From assembly GCA_963575645.1 (NCBI GenBank), contig OY754464.1, positions 7,192,001 to 7,256,000 of the forward strand: DNA of 64,000 nucleotides. The letters run 5' to 3'. This DNA comes from Xanthostigma xanthostigma. Taxonomy: Eukaryota; Arthropoda; Insecta; Raphidioptera; Raphidiidae. Position 1 is the first letter of the stretch; each line of letters begins with the position of its first letter. Position numbers and translations under genes: made by a program. Below the pieces are notes generated by a model. That model made no database searches and was not told where the DNA came from. It saw only the letters and a program-made list of their open reading frames with translations. Shown one piece after another: positions 23,040 through 32,665 of this stretch.

Positions 23040-23590
23040 ACCAAATTGCATTATAGTTCTATTCTTTCTTCCTCTTTCTAGGTGTTCCGTGCAAAACGGA
23101 ACACTTATGGAATCACTTCGGTGTCCGTTCGTGTGTCACAGGCGATTTTCTCTGAAACTATTTGACGCAAAAAATTGGCACAGAAATAGAGTATAGTTCT
23201 CGAAATACAGTCATTAAATTGAATTTTGATTCTGTGGGTTAATTTCAGAGGATAAATTGGCAGAAGGATTTTTTTTCTTTGAAAGGATGTCAAATAAAAG
23301 CTTATTGAAGCACAAATTCTACAATTGAAATACAGTGTAACGTCACTCGATATAACGACAACCTCCATAAAACGTCGAAATTACTTAACTCTAGTTCGTT
23401 TACCTTGTTGCTCATACAATGATACACTCACAGAACAGTAATTGTATAGAATGAGCATAATGATAGTTTGTAGGCAGATCTGTCACAAGAAGCGGGGTGC
23501 AGGCAGTAACATATCACCACGTGATATATCAGAGACGTGTTCAGGATTTTTTATTCTAGTTTCGGTGCGTTTCTAAATAAAAAAAAATAA
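23040..23590. other. Start of the 26.2 kb G-alpha-o intron, nothing specific
   Basis: Non-coding. The minus-strand ORF at 23105-23368 has no recognisable domain. Confidence 0.45.
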
Positions 23591-23593
23591 ATA

Positions 23594-23885
23594 TGTCGAA
23601 CATATTCGAGGTGTCAGACATTTTAAATGATTCATATTATTTGTCAGAAAACATTATTTTAGCGTTTTGATTGAAGTTTTTAAACTATCCAATTAAAAAA
23701 ACAAACAGTATCTATAAATTTTTACATGTCAAAACGACATCTTTCAGAAAATTTAGAGGGAAAACGTCCCAAAATCAAGAAAAGTCATAGAGGAAATAGA
23801 TGTCAGATTAGGCCTAATGAAGCCATATACAAAGTTTGGGGAGAGTATGTGTCAGTAAAATTTTTGCTGAGGGGCACTTTGACTA
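23594..23885 (+). repeat. Hairpin-headed repeat F, copy 2
   Basis: Retains the right half of the head palindrome (CATATTCGAGGTGTCAGACA) but not the left arm. The mini-ORF starts at ATG 23726 and reads MSKRHLSENLEGKRPKIKKS, then HRGNRCQIRPNEAIYKVWGE and YVSVKFL. The same frame is open in copy 1 and broken by one stop in copy 3. Confidence 0.7.
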
Positions 23886-24168
23886 CAACTATAATAGGTA
23901 CCTATATAAAAATATTTTTCTGCAGTGTTTTCAATTATATATTTATTATATTTTATTAATTACAGTAATTATTGTTTTAAAAGTTTATTACTTAAAAAAA
24001 GTATAAATACTGCTTTTTAACGACAAAAACTTTTGAACGGTAACTCCGATCACTATGAAATTTGGACACAACATTCATCTCGGTAAACTAAGATGAATGT
24101 GCGTACTCATGTCCTCCCCTTCCCTATTTGCTCGTTTGCACCCGGGTGAAACCGGGCGGGACCACTAG
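23886..24168 (+). mobile_element. Helitron A composite, 3' portion
   Basis: Starts with the AT-rich tail seen after the tRNA-Lys module at 60470-60540 (ATAGGTA...CTATATAAAAATAT...TTTTCAATTA). It passes through ATAAATACTGCTTTTTAACG and ends with hairpin CCCGG-GTGAAA-CCGGG, spacer, CTAG at 24165-24168. Confidence 0.72.
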
Positions 24169-24169
24169 T

Positions 24170-24737
24170 AGATTATAGATGTTCAACAATAGACGTCATG
24201 AGCGTTTTAAAATTGAAAGAGACCCAATAATAATATCGATATATTTCTAAAAAGATGTGAATAAGTGATATGAATGTAGATTTATTGCAATATTTTATGA
24301 ATTTCGCACGTTCACTTTTTATCATGTTGAATCAAACCAGCAAGTCATAAATTTTACTAATCCAGCGAAGTTTAAAGAGTTATGTGTCCATATATTAAAA
24401 CTTTAGACATCGATAAATCACTGGAAAAAGTGAAAATAGAAAAATACAAACAGTTACGTAATCTATCGAGCAATAAAGTATATGAAGCACACGCTTTTCA
24501 TGTGAACTAAATCGTATAGCTTTCTTGTTGTTTTTGCCCTTTGACATTTTTCAAAGTATTCGAATCGATCTGACGACTGAAGAGGAAAAGGAGATATTTT
24601 TAAAAGTATTTTATAGATTTCAGTGCTATTTTTATGACGCTAAGGTTTGCATATTTCGATGGAGGTCTGTGAACTTTTTAACCCCTTCGGACCTGAATTT
24701 TATATTCTTGAAACACAAAATATTAGGGTGTAATTAA
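24170..24737. other. No supported gene
   Basis: A plus-strand 70-codon ORF (24525-24737) contains LTTEEEKEIFLKVFYRF but has no recognised family, no second copy and no splice context. The remainder is AT-rich. Confidence 0.35.
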
Positions 24738-25110
24738 GGTATTCAATAAATAAAATTATCGGCCAATTTTTCAGACAAATATATTAACAAAAAATAATAA
24801 TTAATACATTGACGTTCAGTCCGGATTTGGATTTTTTTCAGAAATATGTAATCTAAAAAATATAAAAAAGAATTAGTCTATACTTATTCTACAATGGAAT
24901 TAAGATCGAATTTTTTAACTAATTCTTGAAAATTAAGAAAAATTAATAAATAATTTTCAAAAATTCAATCTAAATTCTATTGTAAAATAAGTAGATACTA
25001 ATTCTTTTTTATATTTTTTAGATTACATATTTCTGAAGAAATTCAAATCCGGGCCGAAACGTCAATGTATTGATTATTATTTTTGTTAATATATTTGTCA
25101 AAAAAACTGG
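24738..25110. repeat. Foldback, second copy of the 9939 family, right end lost
   Basis: Arms begin GGTATTCAATAAATAAAATT and mirror through TTCAAATCCGG...GAAACGTCAATGTATTGA. The outermost part of the right arm stops where Helitron A sequence begins at about 25112, so the Helitron probably inserted here. Confidence 0.72.
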
Positions 25111-25111
25111 T

Positions 25112-25317
25112 CGTCCAATAGGAGCGGAGCATCAATGAAAAATGTTGCAAAGTGTAACTCAAAATTTGTCCGTCCGACAAAAACTTTTGAACGGTAACTT
25201 CGATCATCATGAAATTTGGACACAACATTCATTGGTAAACTAAAATTGACTCGCGTACTCATGTTCATCCCCGCATTCGTTCTTTTGCACCCGGGTGAAA
25301 CCGGGCGGGACCGCTAG
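25112..25317 (+). mobile_element. Helitron family A, 5'-truncated
   Basis: Starts abruptly at CCAATAGGAGCGGAGCATC and ends CCCGG-GTGAAA-CCGGG, CGGGACCG, CTAG (25314-25317), T. Confidence 0.8.
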
Positions 25318-25721
25318 TTAATAATAATGATGTTGACGTAGCGTTTTTTAATATATGAGACATCTTCATTAAAGGTTTTTAACCATACTTTTATTTACGG
25401 AACGAGCGGAGAGAGAATTCCGAATAAAATATAATTATCGATGGTTTTACCACTTTCCTTCTCTTCATTGACTTCCTCTTATTGATTGGCTTGCTGTTCG
25501 GTAGTTTTATAAACTGAAGTTGGCACCGAAGTGAAGTAACTTTAAATTACACAACTTCATGTTTATGGATGATATTTATGTGATAAAAAAAAACAAAACC
25601 GTTCGCGTTGACTCTTTCGTTAAATAGATTTTTGATGTGTGAACATCGTTATTGTTGACTATTCTCAAATTTCTGCTGGAATGATTCGCTGAAATATGTT
25701 ACTTACTTACATAATCGCAAG

Positions 25722-25775
25722 GGCGTGGGATCGAGCCCCCACGTTTGGTGAATGTATTTTTTATCAAGTTTTTAT
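25722..25775 (+). repeat. tRNA-Lys-like fragment
   Basis: GGGCGTGGGATCGAGCCCCC then ACGTTTGGTGAATGTA resembles the T arm, 3' end and tail junction of the tRNA-Lys module at 60266-60339. Degraded. Confidence 0.5.
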
Positions 25776-25922
25776 TAAGTCACATTTCGTGTATGCGTCG
25801 GGTGAAACATTGTAATTGATTTTAAACTAACTTCCTGATGAGATAACATAAGTCAGAATTAGATGACAATACTAGAAAATACTAAAAACAAAAAGAAAAT
25901 TGGAAAAAATAAATACATATAA

Positions 25923-26400
25923 TTTATTCTTACTTATTTACCGTTGTAAGACAACTTTGCAATCATCGGTAATAGCTCAGTTGGTTAGAGCGTCGTGCAA
26001 TAACTCGAAGGTCGCGGGTTCGATCCCACCATGGGCCGTAGGTATAATATTTTTGTTTTTACGATGTAGGCATTTTTGTTTTTACCACGTTTTATTAACT
26101 AGAAATAAGAAAATAATAAAATATATAATTTTTTTTTATATACTACATTTTTAAAACGAACTAAAAAGTTTAAAATATTTTTTTATCTTATAGTATATCA
26201 AACAAAAAACGTGGAGCGCATTATTCGTTTTATCTCATAAATAGATTTTTTCATTGATAGCTACTCTCTACACTTCTTATATAACTGTCGCATGTGCCCC
26301 ACGTTTTTCGTTTCAATCCTACAAGTTAAAAGAATAATTATTTTATCTTTTTAGTTCGGTTTAAAAACGTGGTATATTAACAAAAAATATTTATTTTATT
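25923..26400 (+). mobile_element. tRNA-Ile/foldback composite, copy 1
   Basis: Order: leader (TTCTTACTTATTTACCGTTG), tRNA-Ile-like module (25966-26037), ~100 bp AT-rich, then a hairpin at about 26140-26390. The hairpin arms carry GAACTAAAAAGTTTAAAATA and its mirror, and near the loop AAACGTGGAGCGCA/TGCGCCCCACGTTT. A similar order is found at 29322-29836. TTTATTTTATTATTTTTAT follows. No protein. Confidence 0.75.
25966..26037 (+). repeat. tRNA-Ile(AAT)-derived module
   Basis: TAGCTCAGTTGGTTAGAGCG is a perfect D-arm/box A match to tRNA-Ile. The anticodon region GTCGTGCAATAACTCGAAGG has lost one base, and box B GGGTTCGATCC is intact. The 5' acceptor strand no longer pairs with TGGGCC. RNA polymerase III promoter boxes are preserved but the tRNA is not. 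Confidence 0.82.
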
Positions 26401-26419
26401 ATTTTTATATGTTTTTTAC

Positions 26420-26998
26420 GATATTCATTATTTTTTTACTGAAAAAAAACAAACAAATTGAACAAAATAAAATACGAGTAAAAAAACTAAAAGGAAAAAA
26501 ATAATTTTTAAAAATTAAGGTTCATAATTGTACAAACGTGGGTTGTAATAAATGTATTGATACTAAAAAGAGAAAAACACATTTTAATAATTTAAGTTTA
26601 TACTTTCGGCCAGTGTGGTAGGTACACTTTTTTCTTCATAAGTACGTAAGTACGCTTATTAATATACATTAATTAATTACTTATTAATTACATAAAAACA
26701 CAGATAAATTCCAAGCAAGCAGCTTTGAGGTTGTACGTAAAAACACGAATAACAGCTGTTCACGACTATTAGCTAAAATTCAATAAGGTTGCTATGGAAA
26801 CGGCGTCTAAACAACAGTTGATAGGTGATTTTTTCTTCACTGTCTCCGGAACGTACGTACTTCCCGCATCAGTGCGTATAATCCCACCAATGCGTAAATG
26901 TTAGACTTTTTGCCTTACAACAGGAGGGTAGAATATAATCGACAGCAGAGTTCTTCCCCCAAAAAAATGGGAGTTGTAACAATTATTATTATTTTATT
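26420..26998. other. No recognisable gene
   Basis: AT-rich sequence with an AAAACTAAAAGGAAAAAAATA word near 26490 like the outer parts of the foldbacks, and AAACGTGGGTTG near 26535. Possibly a worn foldback arm. Confidence 0.35.
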
Positions 26999-27182
26999 CA
27001 ACATATTTATTAACGTGAGTTTGTAACATGAATATTATTTAATTCAACGTATTTATTAACGTAAGTTTGTAACATGAATATTATTTAATTCAACATATTT
27101 ATTAACCTAAGTTTGTAACATGAATATTATTTAATTCAACACATTTATTAATTTAAGTTTTTTTAACATGAACACTACTTCC
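26999..27182 (+). repeat. 46-bp minisatellite, four copies
   Basis: Four head-to-tail units of CAACATATTTATTAACGTRA followed by GTTTGTAACATGAATATTAT and TTAATT, with a few substitutions. The last unit is the most diverged. Confidence 0.88.
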
Positions 27183-27184
27183 TA

Positions 27185-28075
27185 GTTTATACGCTCCGCT
27201 GCCATCTTGCAATTGATGCCGAAAGTATTACTTTCGATCGAGCTATGAAGAAATTTTTTTTTACTATTATTTTTTATTTATGTCCCTAAAAATGTATCAA
27301 ACGAACAATAGAAACGTGCCATAAACAATGAATATACATTTATACAGAATCGGACAAGACAAAACAAGTGTGAATAATACAAATACTTGCTATTTTCGTA
27401 TCACGTATTTTCCAATTCTGACCTTATTTGTGTTTTACAAAATGTGTAACAACTGCCTACTGAAAATAATCCCATTCTAATAAATAACAGATGACGAGAA
27501 ATTCGCTCAAAGGAGAGGATAGAGTAGATGAGATCCTGAAGCGCGCCCTGACCCAGTATCATCATACGGCTAGGGCTACCGCTGCTTTTCCCTCGCTCTT
27601 CGTTCCTCACTATCCCACGCTTCCTTTGTATGGCTGACTATCAAAAGCCTTCTTGCATTATTAAAATCTCAGCACTACTAGTTTGCACCAAGCGGTACAC
27701 GCCAACTTTTCCGCTAACTCTCGCATTTGGATTGTACTGGATTTTGATATTGATATCAAATATTTTGAGGAAATATGTAGTTTTATTTAAGTCATGGGTT
27801 GGGATGAGGTCTAGCCCAGGGCTATATAAACACTTGAAGAAAATAATCACCGCGTCGCTTAAATTTTTGTTGCGGTCATTCACTTCTGCATCGGTCGGAT
27901 TTTTGGATGAACGTCAAAATATTCAACAAGGACTAATAATTATTGTGCAGTGTATATTTATTCTTTAACTAACTTTTCTACCTGATATTTTGCTTGCTGA
28001 ATTGAAAGTAAATTTGTTCCTAGGTAATAGTAACTTCGATCTTTAATAGTGTTCGGTGAATTGAGAAATAAATTG
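27185..28075. other. No supported gene
   Basis: Mixed-composition ORFs on both strands (27401-27610 minus, 27630-27968 plus) have no recognised domains. Intron sequence. Confidence 0.35.
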
Positions 28076-28079
28076 TGAT

Positions 28080-28345
28080 ATAAGGACTTGAAGGAGATTT
28101 ATTTGGTTGAGGAACAATAGAAATACGCTTTACCAAAGTATCGCTTGTGGACAACGTTTCGAAAATTATATTTTTATCCTCAGGGCCACAATGCAAGTTG
28201 AGATGGTCCAATAAATCTGCACAGTTTACCATCTCAACTTGCATTGAGGCTCTGAGAATGAAAATATAATTTTCGAGACGTTGGCCACAAGCGATATTTT
28301 GGTAAAGCTTATTTCTATTGTTCCTCAACCAAGTAAATCTCCTTC
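28080..28345. repeat. Foldback with ACGTTTCG...CCTCAG box
   Basis: Left arm AAGGAGATTTATTTGGTTGA, mirrored by TCAACCAAGTAAATCTCCTT. Each arm contains CAACGTTTCGAAAATTATAT (right arm GAGACGTTGG) and CCTCAGGGCC or a variant, around a loop with TGCAAGTTGAGATGGT in both orientations. A half copy is at 12225-12320. Confidence 0.82.
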
Positions 28346-28381
28346 AATACATATTTTGGAACAAAATTTCTACTAATCATA

Positions 28382-28901
28382 AGGTGGCACTTCACATGGC
28401 TATTTGTGTTAGCTATTGGGTGGTTGTTGTATTTGGCAAAATATGACGTTCAAGACAAACATGCAAATAGAGGCAAATACGACCATCTACACATGGCAGT
28501 CAAATAGCAAACACACAAACATTTGGTAGCAGAACGCAAGGTTCTAAATTCCAGGAATTTTAGCACTGTTTCATTGTCCCAATTCATTTTCAATAGTAAT
28601 TGTTCCAGTTCTCGCTCACAGCACAGACACAAAAATACTGCACGTCCGTACAGGTTCACGGCGCGTGCGCTTCTGAATATGGCCATTGTATGGATGGTTT
28701 ATTTGCGTATTTGCCTATTTGACTCCTTTGATGTGCCTCGAAAAACCGACAAGCGCACGGTAACGCGCATTTGGTATTGGCCTTATTTGTCAAATAGGCA
28801 AATAAGGCCAATACTTTGTCAAATAGATTGTCCACACTTGGTAATTGTTTGCCAAATATGCCAAATACACAAATACAAATAGCCATGTGAAGTGCCGGCA
28901 T
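28382..28901. mobile_element. Harbinger-like MITE (CACTTCACATGGCTATTTG ends)
   Basis: Ends AGGTGGCACTTCACATGGCT and, inverted, GGCACTTCACATGGCTATTT. The interior is full of CAAATA/TATTTG and GGCAAATA words. The flanking duplication is unclear (ATA and TAG). Terminal pattern and internal iteration parallel 15389-15820 and 19886-20291. Confidence 0.7.
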
Positions 28902-28904
28902 TAG

Positions 28905-29320
28905 ATATAAGGACTGTTTGTCAATATCAATAGTTAGAGAATATTATGTAGTACAGTTGGTAACGCTGTATATTAAAGCTTTATGTAGCTGTGAGAGGCC
29001 TGCATCTTGACGCGTATTAAATATGAAAGAAAAGTGTTCTACATTTTATATGAATCATGTTCTCACGTTATCCTTCAGGCTGCTGCTTATATATATCCTG
29101 AAAAACCAATGCTGCCAAGCGGGTTTCAAATTGTATAGAATGATACACATTTAATAACTGCACGCGGACAGTTCAGAATCTTTTTTTTTTGTATGTTATG
29201 AAAATTCTGTACTTTCCACGTATAGTAAACAATCTGTCGTCGCTGTTGACCTCAGCTGTTTAGCGTCTATAATATCTCGCAATCTGTCGTAATCGAAAAT
29301 TTTTCCAAAAAAACAATTCT
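28905..29320. other. No recognisable feature
   Basis: Non-coding sequence between two mobile elements. Confidence 0.4.
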
Positions 29321-29321
29321 T

Positions 29322-29836
29322 TTCTTAGCACGTTTTATTTAACTCGCTGTCTTGTGTGTCTGTCCGAGCGGACAGATACGTATAATTCGTTCTTACTTGT
29401 TTGCCGTTGTAAGGCACATAGCAATCACTTGTCTATGGCTCAGTTGGGTAGAGTGTCGTGCCAATAACGCGAAGATCGTGGGACATACTATAATGTTTTT
29501 ATTTTTTAACGATTAATTTTTCTTTTTTTTTACTAAAAAGTATATATAAAAAATAAAAGAAATAAAAAAATTTTAATATACAACGTTTTTAAAGCGAACT
29601 AAAAAGTATAAAATAATTTCTTTACAGACATGTTTAACTTGTAGGATTTGAAACGAGAAACGTGGGGCGCATACGACAGTTATATAAGAAGTGTAGAGAG
29701 TAGCTATCAATAAAAAAATCTATTTATGAGATAAAACGAATACTGTGCCCCACGTTTTTCGTTTCAAATCCTACAAGTTAAAAATCTGTCTGTAATGAAA
29801 TTATTTTGTACTTCGCTTTAAAAACGTGTTATATTA
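29322..29836 (+). mobile_element. tRNA-Ile/foldback composite, copy 2
   Basis: Leader (CTTGTGTGTCTGT, TTCTTACTTGTTTGCCGTTG, TAAGGCACATAGCAATCAC), tRNA-Ile module at 29434-29485 truncated at box B, AT-rich spacer, and hairpin at 29570-29836. The arms carry CGAACTAAAAAGTATAAAAT and, next to the loop, AAACGTGGGGCGCA and GTGCCCCACGTTT. The loop (29674-29745) is inverted relative to copy 1 although the tRNA module has the same orientation. Confidence 0.75.
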
Positions 29837-29935
29837 ATTATTAATAGTACTATATTGTGCGACTAGTGAGAGAAGGAGAAGATTCCATGAACGAGTGGAA
29901 TATTCTTCTTCGATCAATGGTCGCACATAATACTT

Positions 29936-30308
29936 TATTCAACCAGCACGAGTAATATGCAATCGGGGCCCTGATAAAAGAGGGAGAAATAATAAATCAC
30001 TTCATTGATTGACGTACCCACCGCACTCGATGCACACAAGATGGCCCTGACTTTCGCTGAATTGCGATGCTGTTTTCATATATAGGTACAATACCGCCTA
30101 CCACGTTCCTATTGGTCCAGAAGCTGCGTGTAGTTTTTTTTCATTATTGCACGCTTGGGCTTGCTACTGAGTTTCTATTGGTCCAGAAAATTCATTATCA
30201 CACTGTACGGCTCATTATTAGCACTCTACGCGTCAACATGAAGTAATTTATTACTTCTCCCGAATTTAGCAGGGCCCCGAAATTATATATTACTCACGCG
30301 TGTTGAAT
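29936..30308. mobile_element. TIR element with TTATTCAAC ends
   Basis: Left TTTATTCAACCAGCACGAGT...GGGGCCC, mirrored by GGGCCCC...ACTCACGCGTGTTGAATAAA. Outer bases TTTATTCAAC are shared with the repeat at 35763-36240. Two CCTATTGGTCCAGAA-type words occur inside. Superfamily unknown. Confidence 0.72.
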
Positions 30309-30339
30309 AAACATTTTTTTTCTTGTATTTTATATTCGT

Positions 30340-30490
30340 AGATGGAAAGGTCAATATAATATTTCCGGAGGAATAGAAGGAGAGAGAGAGTATGTGATGG
30401 TAGGTGAAAAATCCATTTTGGATAGGATTTGCATAAAATCCGTTCTTAGTGGGTGCCTTCGTCGAGAAAGGAGCCGCGAGTAACGGCTAG
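30340..30490 (+). mobile_element. Helitron family B, 5'-truncated
   Basis: Carries TTTTGGATAGGATT, AAAATCCGTTCTTAGTGGGT, CGTCGAGAAAGGAG and ends GTAACGG-CTAG before T. It lacks the GTGCAAAGGCAC hairpin present at 59600-59611. It provides the uninterrupted version of the site into which the element at 58544-59530 inserted. Confidence 0.78.
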
Positions 30491-30930
30491 TAATGGTGTA
30501 AAAATATTTCAAGTCGAGAACCAAATCTGCAATCCTTGGATAACAATGAGTGAATTGAAAGACAGGCTTCAGTAATAATTATTTTTAGTTGCTTGTATTT
30601 AATGACCTAGTTGATGATCTCACACTCCTGCGGGAGAGATTCTGTCTTATCTATAGGGAATAACAATGCAGTTCCAGGAATGTTATGCTGCATTGAATCA
30701 TTTAATATAGACATCCGTTGCTTTCTACTTACGACATAATTATAAACTCACATTCCAGACAACAGATTTGCTATAGTACAGTAACACGAATTTTCTTAAG
30801 AATTTCACAACACTAGATAAAAAATTCATGTCGAGGAAAGGCAACCAGAAAAATTATAGTTTAAAAAAACTAAAAAAAAACGCTTTTATGCAATGTGTAC
30901 TAAAAAATAAAAATAAATTCTTTTTTTTTT
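30491..30930. other. Little recognisable sequence
   Basis: A short word near 30855-30915 (TATAGTTTAAAAAAACTAAA and AAACGC) matches the start of the insertion at 58898-59338. Otherwise no feature. Confidence 0.4.
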
Positions 30931-31399
30931 ATTTTAACGCGATAATGTATAGCCTATGTCAGGGGTCGGCAACCTTTTGAGACGGAAGAGCCAAAAGTTA
31001 CAATTTACAAACATTTTCGTTTCAGTATTATAATATTTGTTTATATTGTAATATATATATCCGAGGACGATACATCGCGACGGGGGCGATGCGGATGAGA
31101 CGCAAGTGGAAATGGCTGACAGATAGACATGGTGCTCAATCATGGATCGATTGGACGATTTTTAAGGGTTTATATAATAAAATAATTATTTTTTGCGTAT
31201 GGATCTGGAGAGCCGCAACTTTACATCAAAAGAGCCGCATGCGGCTCGCGAGCCGCAGGTTGCCGACCCCTGGCCTATGTCTATCCTGAAGATCCATTCT
31301 AAATATTGGTAAAAAAAATTTTGAAATCGGATGAGTAGTTTCGGAGATTACCTCATATCTAAACTTACAAACTTTATTTCTTTATAATATTAGTAAAGA
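30931..31399 (-). mobile_element. Helitron family D, interrupted and 3'-truncated
   Basis: On the minus strand it starts TCTTTACTAATATTATAAAG and continues through CCAATATTTAGAATGGA-type sequence, TATAGCC and ATTATCGCG, as at 61903-62113. It is split by the hAT element at 30960-31272. The CTAG end is missing. Confidence 0.75.
30960..31272. mobile_element. hAT MITE with perfect 8-bp duplication
   Basis: Ends CAGGGGTCGGCAACCTTTTG and, inverted, CAGGGGTCGGCAACCTGCGG. Perfect GCCTATGT duplication (30952-30959, 31273-31280). Subterminal GAGCCGCA words. No transposase. Confidence 0.92.
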
Positions 31400-31454
31400 T
31401 TTCTCATTTGTCGATTTTCTCCTTATCATAAAATAAATTAAATAAAAAAAAAAT

Positions 31455-31710
31455 AATATACCACGTTTTTAATGCGAACTAAAATGTATAAAATAATTTA
31501 TTTACTGACATGTTTAACTTATAGGATTTGAAACGAAAAACGTGGGGCGCATTATCCGTTTCATCTCATAAATAGATTTTTTCACTACACTTCTTATATA
31601 ACTGTCGCATGCGCCCCACGTTTTTCGTTTCAAATCCTACAAGTTAAAAATGTCTGTAAAGAAATTATTTTATACTTTTTAGTTTGCTTTAAAAACGTGG
31701 TATATTAAAA
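31455..31710. repeat. CGTGGGGCGC hairpin, copy 3
   Basis: Arms TACCACGTTTTTAATGCGAA and mirror, GGATTTGAAACGAAAAACGT / ACGTTTTTCGTTTCAAATCC, apex GGGGCGCA/TGCGCCCC. The loop is in the orientation of copy 1. The following ATATTTATTTTATTTTTATG matches the right flank of copy 1. No tRNA module is attached. Confidence 0.8.
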
Positions 31711-31749
31711 AAAAATATTTATTTTATTTTTATGCTTTTTAGTAAAAAA

Positions 31750-32410
31750 ATTGGTTGTCTGTAAAGTCGGTTTACGGACGATAGTTTTACGTGATAACGT
31801 ATTCCGTAATACATAACCTAAACCTCCCAAAATTTGGTTTCAATCCGCTTATCCTTGGTGTCGGAATGATAAGAAATGTCAAAAGTGACGTTTGCAACTG
31901 TCAAAGTATTATGTTCTAATAATAATTAGTTATTCCAATACTTAACTTAGAAGGCGTTGCATTTCACAAAATACTAATGTCAAAAAATTGAATTAAACAT
32001 TAGAAATGCAGCCGTTTTCATGTTAAGACAAGACATACGTTATCTTCTAATTTCCATGTACGGCAAACAAAGACGACCGACCGCGTCGCGCCATGCATTA
32101 GACAACATTGCATTTATACAGCTATTTTTCTATATAAATTTGTATAAAAAAACTGTTTAGGCAAATTCTGTTATACGAAATCTATGTAAAAAATTCTCCT
32201 CTTTCGTTTAAGACTGGTTTCAAACCGATCTGATTTAAATTGAGCGAGAAATTAGCAAAAAGCACGCACAGGGTCAGGCGGAACGTTACGCGTTACGCGT
32301 TACGAACGTTAGGATTTAGGAACGTTACACTTTTTCGTGCATGCAGCTGGTGTTTTATCTATTTATAAGATTGGTGATTCATCAATTTATAAGACGTTAT
32401 CACGTCAAAA
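31750..32410 (-). repeat. Mosaic of inverted ACGTGATAACGT-repeat pieces and dispersed repeat
   Basis: 31750-31830 is the inverted right end (GTCTGTAAAGTCGGTTTACG) of the element at 13672-14330. 32258-32410 is its inverted left end (TTATAAGACGTTATCACGTC). Between them, 32111-32248 repeats the 49-193 sequence. Confidence 0.6.
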
Positions 32411-32440
32411 AATACATCGTAAAAAAATAAAAACATTATA

Positions 32441-32640
32441 TGTCCCATGGGGGATCGAACCCGCGACAATAGAGTTAGTAGCACGACGCTCTAAACAACT
32501 GAGCCATAGACCAGTGATTGCTATGTGCCTTACAAATGATAAACAAGTAAGAATGTAATATATGTAACTGTCAACCCGTACAGACACACAAGAAAGCGAG
32601 TAAAATGAAACGTAAAAATTAGAGCTACAGTATATTTTAA
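32441..32640 (-). mobile_element. tRNA-Ile composite, copy 3 without hairpin
   Basis: On the minus strand: TTACTCGCTTTCTTGTGTGT leader, TAAGGCACATAGCAATCACT, then tRNA-Ile-like TATGGCTCAGTTGTTTAGAG, CGTCGTGCTACTAACTC and GCGGGTTCGATCCCCC. The AT-rich tail runs into the ACGTGATAACGT repeat and no hairpin follows. Confidence 0.75.
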
Positions 32641-32665
32641 GTATTTTATTGATATTACAGTAATT

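Noticed and set aside
25966-26037. Functional tRNA-Ile gene
   Set aside because: Box A and B are good, but a base is missing in the anticodon region and the acceptor stem does not pair; the sequence is part of a repeated composite.
26999-27182. CRISPR-like array
   Set aside because: The repeats are contiguous head-to-tail units with no spacers, in a eukaryotic intron. It is a minisatellite.
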